In this document: positions 45,924 through 56,790 of the stretch, one piece after another
Layout of the letters: each line of letters opens with the position of its first letter
Position numbering within the stretch: position 1 is the stretch's first letter
Assembly (NCBI RefSeq): GCF_000018865.1
Contig: NC_010175.1
Span: 3,844,001-3,908,000, forward strand
Reading direction: 5' to 3'
Origin: Chloroflexus aurantiacus J-10-fl
Lineage (GTDB): Bacteria > Chloroflexota > Chloroflexia > Chloroflexales > Chloroflexaceae
Length of the DNA stretch: 64,000 nt
Notes under the pieces: generated by a model
Databases searched by the model: none
The model's input: the letters and a program-made list of their open reading frames with translations, nothing else
Told to the model about the DNA's origin: nothing
Translations under genes and position numbers: made by a program

Positions 45924-48635
45924 ATGCCAGATGTGACGCTTACCATTGATGGAGTGCAGGTAACTGTACCTGCTGGTACCAATATTGTTGATGCTGCCCG
46001 TCAGGCAGGGATTGCCATCCCGGTCTTTTGTTACCATCCCCGCCTGAAGCCGGTAGGCATGTGTCGTATGTGTCTGGTGCAGGTTGGGACGCCGAAGGTT
46101 GATCCGGCTACCCGTCAGCCGGTGGTCGATGCCAATGGCCAGCCGGTGATCGCGATGATGCCAAAGTTGCAGACCGCCTGCACAACACCGGTCAGTCCGG
46201 GGATGGTCGTCAAGACCACCACCGAAGAGGTGAAATTTGCCCAGCGTGGCATTCTTGAGTTCCTCCTCACCTCTCACCCGCTCGATTGTCCGGTCTGTGA
46301 TAAGGGTGGCGAATGCCCGTTGCAGAATCTGACGATGGGCTGGGGTCCGGCCGTCTCGCGCTTCGACTACAACGATAAAGTGCATTTCGAGAAGCCGGTC
46401 AAGCTGGGCGATCTCATCTATCTCGACCGTGAACGCTGTATTCTCTGCGGTCGTTGTGTGCGTTTCCAGGATGAAATTGCCGACGATCCGGTGCTTGGCT
46501 TCGATAACCGTGGCCGCAACTGGATGATTATCTCGAAGTCGGATCCGCCGTTCAATAGTAAGTTTTCCGGTAATACGACCGATATTTGTCCGGTCGGCGC
46601 TCTGACCAGCAGCGATTTCCGGTTTAAAGCTCGCGTGTGGGAATTGCAAAGCAAGCCGGTGGTCTGTACGCTGTGCCCGGTTGGTTGTAACCTGAGCCTT
46701 GATATGCGTCACGACCGGCTGATGCGGGTGATGCCGCGCGAAAATGTGGCGGTAAACGATATCTGGATCTGTGATAAGGGTCGTTACGGTCATCGCTTTA
46801 TTGAGTCGCCTGATCGGCTTACCACACCGCTGGTGCGCCGCAATGGTACGCTGGTGCCGGTAAGCTGGGACGAAGCGCTTGAGTTTGTGGCCGATCAGTT
46901 GACAATCATTCGAGCGCGTCACGGTGGGCAGGCGCTGGCTGGTCTGGCCGGGCCACAGCTTAGCAACGAAGATTTGTATCTCTTCCAAAAACTGCTCCGT
47001 GAGCTGGGAAGCGAGAATATTGATACCGGCATTGGTGGGCCGACTGCCCTGCCGCCTGATGAGATTGGTGGCTGGCTTGCTCCTGGTCCGGCAACCGATC
47101 TGAGTCAGTTGGGTGCCGGAACGATGGTGCTGGTAGTTGGTGCTGATCCCGAAGAAGAAGCACCACTCTATATGCTTCGCCTGCGGGGAATTGCCCAACG
47201 CGGTGGTAAGCTGGTCGTGGCCGGTCTGCGACCAACGAAACTTGAGCGCTCGGCGAGCCGGGTGGTGCGCTACGCGCCAGAGGGAGAACTGGCCTTCGCT
47301 CAGGGGTTGCTCAAGGCTGCGCTTGCCCAGGGGGCGCACTCACCGCTGCTCGAACGCTTACCGGGTTGGGATAAGGTGCGTTCAATGCTGGATCGAGTTT
47401 CGCTTGGCGATCTGGCAGCAGCCTGCAATCTGACCGGCGATGAGTTGACGCAGTTGGCTAAAGATTTTCTGTCCGCTGGCCAGAGCCTGATTGTCTACGG
47501 ATGGGAAGCGCGTAGTGCTGGCTCGGCTCTCACCGAAATGCTGGCTGCGCTGATGCTGCTGAGCGGGCGTGCCGGCACGGCCAATAACGGCATCATCGCC
47601 CTGCTGCCGGGTGGTAACAGCCGTGGTGCCATCGAGATGGGTGTCCGCCCTGATGCCGGTCCCGGCTACACTCCGCGTAAACAGCGTGGCCTTGATGCCA
47701 CCGGTATCTGGAACGCAGCTCAAGAGGGGAAGGTACGGGCAATCTGGCTGGCCGGGGTCGATCCGGCAGCGAAGCTACCTGCGGCGCGGGCAGCGCTCGA
47801 AGCGGCTGAATTTGTGGTTGTGCAAGACCTGTTCCTGACGGCCAGTGCTGAATTTGCCGATGTTGTCTTGCCGGCAGCCAGCGTGGCTGAACGGGAAGGA
47901 ACCTATACCAATGCCGAACGGCGAGTACAACGTTCGCGGCAGGCCTGTGCACCGGTTGGTGAAGCTCGACCTGACTGGCAGATCGTCGCTGCCGTGGCGC
48001 AGGCACTGGCGATGGTACCGATTGGTGGCGGGCGAAATGGACCGATTCCGGTTACAACCGAGTCCTGGTCATATATCGTAGCCGCTGATGTCGCTGCTGA
48101 AATTGCCGCTCAGGTGCCCGGTTATACCGGTGTTACCCATGCTGCGTTGGCTGCGACCGGTACCGGTGGTACCTGGGGTCGCCAGTTCGACGATGCCTTC
48201 TACTATGATGGGACGAGCTACACCAATACCGAGGGTGTTGGTCTGGTATTGCCTGCACTGGTAGGGAAAGGACAACTCCATCTGACATTCACCGGTGCCG
48301 TGACACGCTTTGCCGATGATCGGCCATTACTGCTGCTCGAACAGGTACTGGCCTATGACGGTGATCGCCATCTCCGTGGCTCGAAGCTACAGAGTTTGAT
48401 TCCGCCCGGCTATGCTGCGATCAGCAGCGTGGATGCCGCAAAGCTGAATATTCACAGCGGTGATCGGGTACGTCTGATTTCGGCAGCGGGTGAACTGGTG
48501 ATACCGGCGCGGGTATTGGCAGACTTGCCGGCAGGTATCGTTCTGTTGCCGGCTGGTCTGGCCGACGTCATGGCTGCTGACATTGAGACCGGGCCACGGA
48601 CACGGGTTAGTCTGGCTAAGGTGGTGATGGAATAA
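45924..48635 (+). CDS. nuoG: NADH-quinone oxidoreductase subunit G
   Basis: 903 residues. The N-terminal ferredoxin domain holds N1b ('CYHPRLKPVGMCRMC'), N5 ('HPLDCPVCDKGGECPLQ') and N4 ('CILCGRCVRFQDE') ligands. 'CTLCPVGCNL', followed about 45 residues later by 'ICDKGRYG', is the extra N7 [4Fe-4S] motif found in E. coli and Thermus but missing from mitochondria. The rest is a molybdopterin-oxidoreductase-like domain that binds no molybdenum in complex I. The large size reflects that domain. Confidence 0.96.
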   Translation: MPDVTLTIDGVQVTVPAGTNIVDAARQAGIAIPVFCYHPRLKPVGMCRMCLVQVGTPKVDPATRQPVVDANGQPVIAMMPKLQTACTTPVSPGMVVKTTTEEVKFAQRGILEFLLTSHPLDCPVCDKGGECPLQNLTMGWGPAVSRFDYNDKVHFEKPVKLGDLIYLDRERCILCGRCVRFQDEIADDPVLGFDNRGRNWMIISKSDPPFNSKFSGNTTDICPVGALTSSDFRFKARVWELQSKPVVCTLCPVGCNLSLDMRHDRLMRVMPRENVAVNDIWICDKGRYGHRFIESPDRLTTPLVRRNGTLVPVSWDEALEFVADQLTIIRARHGGQALAGLAGPQLSNEDLYLFQKLLRELGSENIDTGIGGPTALPPDEIGGWLAPGPATDLSQLGAGTMVLVVGADPEEEAPLYMLRLRGIAQRGGKLVVAGLRPTKLERSASRVVRYAPEGELAFAQGLLKAALAQGAHSPLLERLPGWDKVRSMLDRVSLGDLAAACNLTGDELTQLAKDFLSAGQSLIVYGWEARSAGSALTEMLAALMLLSGRAGTANNGIIALLPGGNSRGAIEMGVRPDAGPGYTPRKQRGLDATGIWNAAQEGKVRAIWLAGVDPAAKLPAARAALEAAEFVVVQDLFLTASAEFADVVLPAASVAEREGTYTNAERRVQRSRQACAPVGEARPDWQIVAAVAQALAMVPIGGGRNGPIPVTTESWSYIVAADVAAEIAAQVPGYTGVTHAALAATGTGGTWGRQFDDAFYYDGTSYTNTEGVGLVLPALVGKGQLHLTFTGAVTRFADDRPLLLLEQVLAYDGDRHLRGSKLQSLIPPGYAAISSVDAAKLNIHSGDRVRLISAAGELVIPARVLADLPAGIVLLPAGLADVMAADIETGPRTRVSLAKVVME

Positions 48636-48695
48636 CTGCACAGGCGTATCCGCCCGAAACATCCTGTTCGGCGGATACGCACACAGGGAGCGCTT

Positions 48696-49919
48696 ATGGA
48701 TTGGCTCACCATTCTGATTATCGTTATCCAATGTTTTATTATCACGCTGGCTGTAACCACTGCCTTTGCCTATCTGACACTTTTTGAGCGGCGGATTCTG
48801 GCGCGCCTGCAAAATCGTGTTGGACCGAACCGGGCCGGGCCGGCCGGATTTCTGCAACCGGCTGCCGATGCGGTCAAACTCTTCTTCAAAGAGGATATTG
48901 TGCCGGCAATGGCCGACAAGCCGGTTTATCTGCTCGCGCCAGCACTGGCGGTTATTCCGGCGCTGATTATCTGGGCTGTCATCCCGTTTGGGTGTCTAAA
49001 TCTGAACTGGGATTATCAGGCGTGTTACGATCCGGCACGTACCAATCTGTGGAATATCCTGCAAATTACCGATCTGAATATCGGTGTCCTGTATGTGTTG
49101 GCCGTGACCAGTATCGGCGTTTACGGCATTACCCTGGCAGGTTGGGCTTCAAACAATAAATATTCAATGCTCGGCGGGATCCGCTCGTCGGCGCAACTTA
49201 TTTCATACGAACTGGCGTTGGGATGTGCTGTGCTCAGCGTAGTCATGACGTATGGCACCTTCTCGACCCACGAGATCGTCGCTCAACAGCAGGGCTGGTT
49301 GTGGGGGATCATTCCGCAGTTGCTCGGCTTTGTACTGTATATGGTTGCGGCTACAGCGGAAGTAGTACGGGCTCCGTTTGATCTGGTTGAAGCAGAGCAA
49401 GAGCTAACCGGTGGTTACAACACCGAGTATGGTTCGATGAAGTTTGCGCTCTTCTTCATGGCCGAATATATCAAGTTGATCGCCGTTTCTGCCCTGGCCG
49501 TCACCTTCTTCTTTGGCGGCTGGCACTTCCCCGGACTCGACATTCTTGGTCGTGGAGTGACGGCACTGGCCGGGCCGGTGGCGGGCAGCATCGTGTTTGG
49601 GATCGTCTCGCTCGGTGCTTTCCTGCTCAAAGTGGTCATCTTCCTGTTCATCTCGGTTTGGATACGTGCGTCCTGGCCGCGCCTGCGTTACGACCGCTTG
49701 ATGGATTTGGGCTGGAAGTGGCTCCTACCGGTTGGTTTGCTCAATCTGGTCTACACTGCTGTGGTTATTGTGCTGATCCCGGATCGCGTTGTCCATTCGT
49801 GGGTACTGTTTGGGTTAGGTGCATTGACAATTGCCATCGCCATTGGCTTCAATCGGACACCCAAGCCGGTTGATAATGTTACACTAGTCAACGACATTCA
49901 GATACCACAGGGGAATTGA
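48696..49919 (+). CDS. nuoH: NADH-quinone oxidoreductase subunit H
   Basis: 407 residues with about eight or nine membrane helices. Hallmarks: '[21 protein letters not shown]', '[20 protein letters not shown]', '[14 protein letters not shown]' and '[21 protein letters not shown]', whose acidic residues line the quinone tunnel. It links the peripheral and membrane arms. About 60 residues longer than the E. coli protein. Confidence 0.96.
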   Translation: MDWLTILIIVIQCFIITLAVTTAFAYLTLFERRILARLQNRVGPNRAGPAGFLQPAADAVKLFFKEDIVPAMADKPVYLLAPALAVIPALIIWAVIPFGCLNLNWDYQACYDPARTNLWNILQITDLNIGVLYVLAVTSIGVYGITLAGWASNNKYSMLGGIRSSAQLISYELALGCAVLSVVMTYGTFSTHEIVAQQQGWLWGIIPQLLGFVLYMVAATAEVVRAPFDLVEAEQELTGGYNTEYGSMKFALFFMAEYIKLIAVSALAVTFFFGGWHFPGLDILGRGVTALAGPVAGSIVFGIVSLGAFLLKVVIFLFISVWIRASWPRLRYDRLMDLGWKWLLPVGLLNLVYTAVVIVLIPDRVVHSWVLFGLGALTIAIAIGFNRTPKPVDNVTLVNDIQIPQGN

Positions 49920-50119
49920 TCACAGCAATCGAATGAGCCTGCTATGCTGTAGTACCGTTTGCCGGCAGCGATAGACAGGCACGATGGCTGCAAAGCAATC
50001 TCACAATAGCAACTGTTCGTTCCCGGTATCATCCTTGTGGCGATAAGGGTACGTTGCTTGCATTGACGCGAAACCGTTACGGCAGTCGAACAGGTTTGCC
50101 TGCTGAAAGGGAATGGCTC

Positions 50120-50617
50120 ATGATCAAAGAACTGGTCAAAGGTTTAGGAACGACGCTGCGCTACATGTTCAAGCGGCCGGTGACGGTACAATACCCGGAA
50201 GTAAAACGCCCGGTACGCGAGCGCTTTCGCGGCCGTCACGAACTGAAGCGCTTCGCCAACGGTCAGGAGCGTTGTATTGGATGTGCGCTCTGCGCCGCAG
50301 CTTGCCCGGCTGACGCAATTCTGGTGATACCGGCGGAAAACGATCCGCAGAATCCGCGTTCACCCGGTGAGCGATATGCGGCCGTCTACGAGATCAATAT
50401 GTTGCGCTGTATCTTCTGTGGCTACTGCGAGGATGCCTGCCCGACCAATGCCATTGTGTTGGAGCATCAATACGAGTTGAGCTTCTACGACCGTCGGGCT
50501 GCCATCTATACAAAAGAGATGCTGCTGGTGCCACCAGATAAGGGACACGGCGATCCACCACCGATTCTGGCTCAACTCAATCGCCAGCCAAGTCCACCGG
50601 CAAAGATTGATCTGTAA
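50120..50617 (+). CDS. nuoI: NADH-quinone oxidoreductase subunit I
   Basis: The frame opens at 50054, but the ATG at 50120 (GAAAGGGAA upstream) matches the family N-terminus and gives 165 residues. Two ferredoxin motifs, 'CIGCALCAAACP' and 'CIFCGYCEDACP', bind N6a and N6b, which pass electrons from NuoG to N2. A 200-bp spacer without recognisable features separates it from nuoH. Confidence 0.96.
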   Translation: MIKELVKGLGTTLRYMFKRPVTVQYPEVKRPVRERFRGRHELKRFANGQERCIGCALCAAACPADAILVIPAENDPQNPRSPGERYAAVYEINMLRCIFCGYCEDACPTNAIVLEHQYELSFYDRRAAIYTKEMLLVPPDKGHGDPPPILAQLNRQPSPPAKIDL

Positions 50618-50676
50618 ATGCTGGTCGATACGGTTCTGATACTGTTCGACGCCTACGGGCAAGCGGAGCGTAGCGT

Positions 50677-51183
50677 ATGGAATTGATCCTGTTTTTGATA
50701 ACCGCGCTGATCGCCATTATTGGTGCAGTTGCGATGCTGGTCTCACGCAACGCGGTACATAGCGCATTGTTCTTACTGTTAAACTTTGCAGCAATTGCCG
50801 TACTCTTTTTGTTATTAAACGCACCGTTTCTTTTTGCTATTCAGCTCACCGTCTATGCCGGCGCGATTATGGTGTTGTTCCTCTTCGTCGTGATGCTGTT
50901 AGGCGCTGAAAAAGTTGAAGATACACCTGATCAGATTCCCTGGCAGCAGCCGTTGGCATTGTTATTGGGTCTGGCTCTCCTGGTTATCTCGGTGGTGGTG
51001 GGCTTAGGCGGTGCGACAAACCCGCCGCCGGAGAGTGAAGCTCTGGCGCAGTTCAGTGATCCGCAGACGCTCGGCGCACTGCTGTTCACCGACTACCTGC
51101 TTCCGTTTGAGGTGACCGGCTTCATTTTGCTGATTGCCGTGATTGGTGTGGTGGTATTGAATCAGCGCGGGAGGAAGATCTGA
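50677..51183 (+). CDS. nuoJ: NADH-quinone oxidoreductase subunit J
   Basis: 168 residues with five membrane helices. '[48 protein letters not shown]' is the conserved TM2-TM3 region with the pi-bulge Tyr. Membrane arm. Its TGA overlaps the nuoK ATG (TGATG), so the two are translationally coupled. Confidence 0.95.
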   Translation: MELILFLITALIAIIGAVAMLVSRNAVHSALFLLLNFAAIAVLFLLLNAPFLFAIQLTVYAGAIMVLFLFVVMLLGAEKVEDTPDQIPWQQPLALLLGLALLVISVVVGLGGATNPPPESEALAQFSDPQTLGALLFTDYLLPFEVTGFILLIAVIGVVVLNQRGRKI

Positions 51184-51485
51184 TGGTACCCACCTCGTAT
51201 TACGTGTTGCTTAGCGCGATCTTATTTACGATTGGTGTGTTGGGTGTACTCCTGCGGCGCAATGCGATTGTCGTTTTTATGGCCGTTGAATTAATGCTGA
51301 ACGCTGCCAATCTGGCCTTAGTGGCGTTTGCCCGCGAACGGTTAGGCGTGGAAGCACAGGTGATCGTCTTCTTTGTGATCACAGTTGCTGCTGCTGAGGT
51401 GGCGGTTGGTCTGGCGTTGCTGGTATCCATCTTCCGCACCAAACGCACGGCAGACGTGGATGAAGTCAGTACATTGAAGGGCTAG
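51183..51485 (+). CDS. nuoK: NADH-quinone oxidoreductase subunit K
   Basis: 100 residues, three helices, with the two buried Glu of the proton path ('[12 protein letters not shown]', '[13 protein letters not shown]'). It starts inside the nuoJ stop. Confidence 0.95.
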   Translation: MVPTSYYVLLSAILFTIGVLGVLLRRNAIVVFMAVELMLNAANLALVAFARERLGVEAQVIVFFVITVAAAEVAVGLALLVSIFRTKRTADVDEVSTLKG

Positions 51486-51491
51486 CCAACC

Positions 51492-53417
51492 ATGGAACTG
51501 TTGATCTGGCTTATTCCGCTGTTACCATTTATTGGTTTTCTGCTCAATGTCTTTGTTATTCGTCAGGAACGACAGGCCGGACTGGTAGCGAGTGGCATGG
51601 TGGCGGCAGCCTTCGTGATCACGTTGATCGCGGTGGGATTTCTGGCCGGTATGCCACCAGAAGAGCGCCGGATTGTCAGCACTGCCTGGGAGTGGATCAA
51701 TACCGGCAGCTTTCGGGTGCCGTTTGCAATCATGTTTGATCCGCTGACGGCGGTGATGGCGTTGCTGATTACCGGTGTCGGAGCGCTCATTCATGTTTAT
51801 TCAATCGGCTATATGCATGGTGATCCGCGGGTGGTGCGCTATTTTGCGTACCTCAATCTGTTTGTCACCATGATGCTTTTCCTGGTGATGGCGAACAACC
51901 TCCTGCTGCTCTTCCTCGGTTGGGAGGGAGTCGGTCTCTGTTCGTTCCTCTTGATCGGGTTCTGGTTCGAGCGCAAGACGTCCGGTGAGGCAGCGGTGAA
52001 GGCATTTGTCGTTAACCGCATTGGCGATGCTGCCTTCATTCTGGCGATGCTGGCAATCTTTACATACTTCGGCACACTCAACTTCTACAGTGACGAAGGT
52101 GGGGGGCTGGGTTTTCTCGAACGGGTTGGCGACATTGCCGGTTTGCGGATTGGCCCCGACTGGCAACCGATCTTTGTCAGTACGGCCATCTCATTCCTGC
52201 TCCTGATCGGCGCGACCGGTAAGAGTGCGCAGTTTCCCCTCTTTGTCTGGTTGCCTGATGCGATGGCTGGCCCAACGCCGGTATCGGCCCTGATCCACGC
52301 TGCCACTATGGTGACCGGCGGTGTCTATCTAATGGCGCGTACCGAGCCACTCTTCGTCGCTTCCTTTACGACGCAAGGTTGGGTGGCCTGGATCGGTGCG
52401 CTGACGGCATTGATTGCCGGTACAGCAGCTATGGCGCAGTGGGATATTAAGCGCGTTCTGGCTTACAGCACAGTCTCGCAATTGGGGTTTATGGTGGCTG
52501 CCTGCGGCATGGGTGCCTATGTCGCCGCTATTTTTCACCTGTTGACCCACGGCATCTTCAAGGCCCTGCTCTTCCTGGCAGCCGGTTCGGTTATTCACGG
52601 CACGCACGACACTCAGGATATGCGACGCATGGGTGGTTTGAAGGATGCCATGCCGACCACCTTCCGCACCTATCTGATTGGTGCGCTGGCGCTGGCCGGT
52701 ATCTTCCCGTTGGCCGGCTTCTGGAGTAAAGATGAGATTCTGGCCCACGCAGTTGCCCACGGTCATACGCCGATCTTTATCATCCTGTTTATCACCTCGC
52801 TGCTCACCGCTTTCTATATGGGGCGTCAGGTTGCGCTCATCTTCTTCGGCAAACAGCGTGATCCCGGCTACCACCCACACGAGAGTCCCCAGGTGATGAC
52901 GGTGCCCCTGATTGTACTGGCGGTAGGTGCTGTTATCGGTGGGGCAATGAACCTGCCGGTCTTGCACTGGCTCACCGACTGGCTCGAACCGGTGTTGCAC
53001 GAGGAGGCCGGTGAATTCAATCTCTGGCTGGCGTTGATCGCGACGCTGGGAGCAGTCGGGATGGGCTATCTGGGCTGGTGGATTTACACGACCAATGCAG
53101 CCAAAATCAAGATTGGTGGCAAAGACCCGGCGTATCGCTACAGTGGCGATATTTGGGAAGGCATGGAAGAGGCGTGGTACCTCGACCGGCTGTACCAGCG
53201 CACAGTGGTTGCCGGTTTTGAGCGATTGGCCGATTTTCTGGCCCGTGTGTTTGATCCCCAGGGTGTTGATGGTCTGGTGATGGGAGTTGGACGCTTCTTT
53301 GGTGGCCTGGCCAATGCGATGCGTACCTTCCAAACCGGCTATGTTCGCACCTATGCACTGGTCTTTACGGTTGGTGTGCTGATCGTGCTTGGATTTATGC
53401 TCTGGATTGCTCGCTAG
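51492..53417 (+). CDS. nuoL: NADH-quinone oxidoreductase subunit L (antiporter-like)
   Basis: 641 residues. The antiporter-like core carries the TM5 Glu in 'LFLGWEGVGLCSFLLIGFW', the TM7 Lys in 'GATGKSAQFPLFVWLPDAM' and 'GPTPVSALIHAATMVTGGVYL'. The long C-terminus fits the lateral helix and final TM that brace the membrane arm. Proton pumping subunit. Followed by a 222-bp gap with nothing recognisable. Confidence 0.96.
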   Translation: MELLIWLIPLLPFIGFLLNVFVIRQERQAGLVASGMVAAAFVITLIAVGFLAGMPPEERRIVSTAWEWINTGSFRVPFAIMFDPLTAVMALLITGVGALIHVYSIGYMHGDPRVVRYFAYLNLFVTMMLFLVMANNLLLLFLGWEGVGLCSFLLIGFWFERKTSGEAAVKAFVVNRIGDAAFILAMLAIFTYFGTLNFYSDEGGGLGFLERVGDIAGLRIGPDWQPIFVSTAISFLLLIGATGKSAQFPLFVWLPDAMAGPTPVSALIHAATMVTGGVYLMARTEPLFVASFTTQGWVAWIGALTALIAGTAAMAQWDIKRVLAYSTVSQLGFMVAACGMGAYVAAIFHLLTHGIFKALLFLAAGSVIHGTHDTQDMRRMGGLKDAMPTTFRTYLIGALALAGIFPLAGFWSKDEILAHAVAHGHTPIFIILFITSLLTAFYMGRQVALIFFGKQRDPGYHPHESPQVMTVPLIVLAVGAVIGGAMNLPVLHWLTDWLEPVLHEEAGEFNLWLALIATLGAVGMGYLGWWIYTTNAAKIKIGGKDPAYRYSGDIWEGMEEAWYLDRLYQRTVVAGFERLADFLARVFDPQGVDGLVMGVGRFFGGLANAMRTFQTGYVRTYALVFTVGVLIVLGFMLWIAR

Positions 53418-53639
53418 GGACGCGGGGCAGGCTGAAGTCGGGGATAGTGTGGAATCCGGTATCGGTGTGATCGCCTGGTGCCGGTACACAATGCAGAGTA
53501 ACGGTGGGTTGTGAACTGTCGATGAGTCATATCTGATGGGCAGTGATGGTTATCGGCGGCACTGTGTATCCATAGTTGTCGCCGATAGCAGCACTCAGCT
53601 AACGCCAGCTCTGCGATATGACTCGATTGAGGGAGGATT

Positions 53640-55217
53640 ATGAATCAGCTAGGCTTTCCACTCCTCTCGCTCATTTTGTGGCTACCGACCGTCGGCGCGT
53701 TGGTGCTCTTGTTTGTACCACGCACGAATGACGAGCTGGCCCGCCGGGTATCACTGGTAACAATGATCATCGGTTTCTTGCTCTCGTTGCTGCTGCCGTT
53801 GCGCTTCGAGACAAATCCCATGCAGATTGCGGCCGTTGGTGCGCCACCGGTGATGCAATTTGTCGAAGAACTTCCCTGGCTCCCGATTGTTGGCGCGACG
53901 TACAGCCTGGGGATTGATGGCATTAGCCTCTGGCTGGTGATGCTGACCACCTTCCTCGGCCCGATTGTAGTGCTCTCGACCTGGGACTCGGTGCATAAAG
54001 ATGTGCGTAACTTCCAGATTCTGCTGCTCGTTCTCCAGACGGCCATGATCGGCGTCTTTATTGCTCAGGATCTGTTGTTGTTCTACCTCTTCTGGGAGTT
54101 TACGCTCATTCCGATGACGTTCCTCATCGGTATCTGGGGAAGCCAGAATCGCATTTATGCCGCACGCAAATTCTTTCTCTACACGTTTGCCGGCTCGGTG
54201 CTCATGCTGCTGGCTTTAATCGCATTGCACATTCTCCATCGTGATGCGATTGCGGCAAGCGATCCCAATTTCCGCGGTACATTCAGTTTCAGTCAGTTTG
54301 TGAGCGACATGCGGGCCGGTCGGTTTACCCTCGATACCGTTACAGAGCGACTGTTATTTGGTGCTTTCTTCCTGGCCTTTGCGGTAAAAGTGCCGCTCTG
54401 GCCATTCCATACCTGGCTACCTGATGCACACGTCGAGGCGCCAACGGCCGGTTCGGTGGTGCTGGCCGGTGTTCTGCTCAAGCTGGGTGGCTACGGTATA
54501 ATTCGTTACAACCTGACCCTCTTCCCGGCAGCGGCGCAGTGGGCCGCGCCGGCACTGGCGATCCTGGCCGTTATTGGCATTATTTACGGGGCCGCGGTCG
54601 CCTTTGCGCAATCGGACATGAAAAGGCTGGTCGCTTACTCTTCGGTCAGTCATATGGGTTTTGTGGTGCTGGGCATCTTTGCACTGAACGCAGAAGGCAT
54701 AAGCGGCGCAGTATTGCAGATGGTTAACCATGGCCTCAGCACCAGTGCCCTCTTCTTGATGGTTGGTGTGCTCTACGAGCGCCGACACACCCGTGACCTG
54801 GCCGAATTTGGTGGATTGTGGAAGGTGATGCCGGTCTATGCAGCGTTTAGCTTGCTGGTTGCGCTTTCATCGGCCGGCTTGCCGGGATTAAACGGTTTTG
54901 TTGGCGAATTTACGATTATTACCGGTGCCTTCCGGTCGCCACTGCTGGGATGGGTCTACGTTGCCTTCGCGGTAGGCGGTGTGGTGCTGGCCGCAGCCTA
55001 TCTGCTCAAACTCTTTCGGTCTGTCTTTATGGGTGAAGTCTCGCAGCCGGCTAATGCCAGCCTGCCTGACCTGAATCGCCGCGAGTTAACGGCCTTTGCT
55101 CTGTTGAGTATTCCGATTGTGGTGATCGGAATCTATCCGGCGCTCTTCTTTGCAGGAATGCAGCACAGTGTAGCAGCGCTGGTAGCCGATTTAATGGCGC
55201 AGGTGGCCGGGCGATAA
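53640..55217 (+). CDS. nuoM: NADH-quinone oxidoreductase subunit M (antiporter-like)
   Basis: 525 residues, GGGAGGA before the ATG. 'LFYLFWEFTLIPMTFLIGIWG' holds the TM5 Glu; 'AVKVPLWPFHTWLPDAHVEAPTAGSV' holds the TM7 Lys; 'AYSSVSHMGFVVLGIF' follows. Proton-pumping subunit of the membrane arm. Confidence 0.97.
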   Translation: MNQLGFPLLSLILWLPTVGALVLLFVPRTNDELARRVSLVTMIIGFLLSLLLPLRFETNPMQIAAVGAPPVMQFVEELPWLPIVGATYSLGIDGISLWLVMLTTFLGPIVVLSTWDSVHKDVRNFQILLLVLQTAMIGVFIAQDLLLFYLFWEFTLIPMTFLIGIWGSQNRIYAARKFFLYTFAGSVLMLLALIALHILHRDAIAASDPNFRGTFSFSQFVSDMRAGRFTLDTVTERLLFGAFFLAFAVKVPLWPFHTWLPDAHVEAPTAGSVVLAGVLLKLGGYGIIRYNLTLFPAAAQWAAPALAILAVIGIIYGAAVAFAQSDMKRLVAYSSVSHMGFVVLGIFALNAEGISGAVLQMVNHGLSTSALFLMVGVLYERRHTRDLAEFGGLWKVMPVYAAFSLLVALSSAGLPGLNGFVGEFTIITGAFRSPLLGWVYVAFAVGGVVLAAAYLLKLFRSVFMGEVSQPANASLPDLNRRELTAFALLSIPIVVIGIYPALFFAGMQHSVAALVADLMAQVAGR

Positions 55218-55263
55218 GGCTGGCAGGTGTTCATGTCAGTAGCCCAGGCGAGGAGGAGAAAGA

Positions 55264-56733
55264 ATGGATTCATTGACGATCCCGCCGGTGGATCTTACAT
55301 TGATGGCGCCGCTCTTGATTGTAGTGACGTGGGCGACCGCTTTATTGCTGGTTGATGTGTTTTTTATCCCAACCGGGCGCAAGAAGCTAACCGGCTATCT
55401 GGCTATTGCCGGGTTGATTGTCGCGGGTCTGGCAGGATTACCGCTCTGGGGAGTAACGGGCAATACATTCGGGGGAATGCTGCGGCTCGACCCCTTCGCC
55501 CTGACACTGACCTGGATCTTTTTGCTGATCGGTATCCTCAGTATCGCGATGTCGCTCGAATACCTGCCGCGCCAGGATATTGAGCAGGGTGAATACTATC
55601 CATTGATCATGTTTGCGGTCAGTGGCATGATTCTCCTGGCCCAGGGTACCGATCTGATAGTACTCTTTTTGGGGATCGAGACGCTCTCGATCACGCTCTA
55701 CATTCTGACCGGTTTTGCCTACCCGCGCCTGACCTCGGAAGAGGCGGCGATGAAGTACCTGGTGCTGGGTGCGTTCGCTGCCGGTTTTTTTGTGTACGGG
55801 ATTGCCCTGATTTTTGGCGCTACCGGTTCAACTCGCCTGAGCGAGATTGGTGCCTACGCAGCCTCACGAGGGTTGGGTGATCTGAATTTGACCCTGCTCC
55901 TGGGTGGAGCAGCAATGGTGCTGATTGCCTTCTCGTTCAAAGTGGCATTGGCGCCGTTTCACATGTGGACACCGGATGTGTATCAGGGTTCACCAACGCC
56001 GGTGGCGGCATTTATGAGCGTGGGCACGAAAGGTGGTGCGCTGGCAGCGCTGGTACGTCTGTTGTTCGAGGGCTTACCGACGCTGAACGAATACTGGCTA
56101 CCGGTACTGGCCGGTCTGACTGCGCTGACGATGGTGGTGGGTAACCTGGGAGCAGTTGCCCAGACCAACGTCAAGCGCATGCTGGCCTACTCCAGCATCG
56201 GGCATGCCGGCTACGTCATGCTCGGTGTGATGGTTGCCGGCGAACAGCGCGGACCAGAAGCCTTCATCTTCTACATTCTCGTGTATGCATTGAGTAATTT
56301 GGGCGCGTTCGCTGTACTGGTCGCACTTGAGCACCAGGGTGAAGAGGCGTGGCGGCTTGACGATTTTGCCGGTCTCTATCAACGGCAGCCGCTGCTGGCA
56401 GTTGCCATGGCCATCTTTATGTTCTCGCTGGCCGGTGTACCACCGACTGCCGGCTTCATGGCAAAATTCTATGCCCTTACCGCAGCCTGGGAAGGTGGCC
56501 TGCCCTGGCTGGCTCTGGTCGGTGTCTTGACAAGTGCGATTGCGGCGTTCTTCTATCTGCGGGTCATTATTCGCATGTTCATGACCGAGCCAGAGGGTGA
56601 GCCGGCTCCCGAACTCAACCGTGGTCTAACCATTGATATTGTAGTGGCAGCAATTGGCACAATTGCGATTGGTCTCATCCCGGCACCGGTGTTTGCCCTG
56701 GTCGAGCAATCAATGGTTGCACTTGGGGGATAA
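55264..56733 (+). CDS. nuoN: NADH-quinone oxidoreductase subunit N (antiporter-like)
   Basis: 489 residues, GAGGAGAAAG before the ATG. 'LIVLFLGIETLSITLYILTGF' carries the TM5 Glu, 'FKVALAPFHMWTPDVYQGSPTPV' the TM7 Lys, and 'AYSSIGHAGYVMLGVM' follows. Last gene of the operon, closed by a strong terminator at 56756. Confidence 0.97.
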   Translation: MDSLTIPPVDLTLMAPLLIVVTWATALLLVDVFFIPTGRKKLTGYLAIAGLIVAGLAGLPLWGVTGNTFGGMLRLDPFALTLTWIFLLIGILSIAMSLEYLPRQDIEQGEYYPLIMFAVSGMILLAQGTDLIVLFLGIETLSITLYILTGFAYPRLTSEEAAMKYLVLGAFAAGFFVYGIALIFGATGSTRLSEIGAYAASRGLGDLNLTLLLGGAAMVLIAFSFKVALAPFHMWTPDVYQGSPTPVAAFMSVGTKGGALAALVRLLFEGLPTLNEYWLPVLAGLTALTMVVGNLGAVAQTNVKRMLAYSSIGHAGYVMLGVMVAGEQRGPEAFIFYILVYALSNLGAFAVLVALEHQGEEAWRLDDFAGLYQRQPLLAVAMAIFMFSLAGVPPTAGFMAKFYALTAAWEGGLPWLALVGVLTSAIAAFFYLRVIIRMFMTEPEGEPAPELNRGLTIDIVVAAIGTIAIGLIPAPVFALVEQSMVALGG

Positions 56734-56755
56734 CGCAAAGGACAGTGATAGCAGC

Positions 56756-56790
56756 GAGGGGCAACCGCAGTGGTTGCCCCTCTTTACTTA
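56756..56790 (+). terminator. nuo operon terminator
   Basis: Perfect 11-bp stem GAGGGGCAACC/GGTTGCCCCTC (56756-56766, 56772-56782), 5-nt loop, followed by TTTACTTA. Confidence 0.88.

Noticed and set aside
45810-47339. 509-codon minus-strand frame
   Set aside because: Shadow of nuoG and the nuoF end; no family motif.
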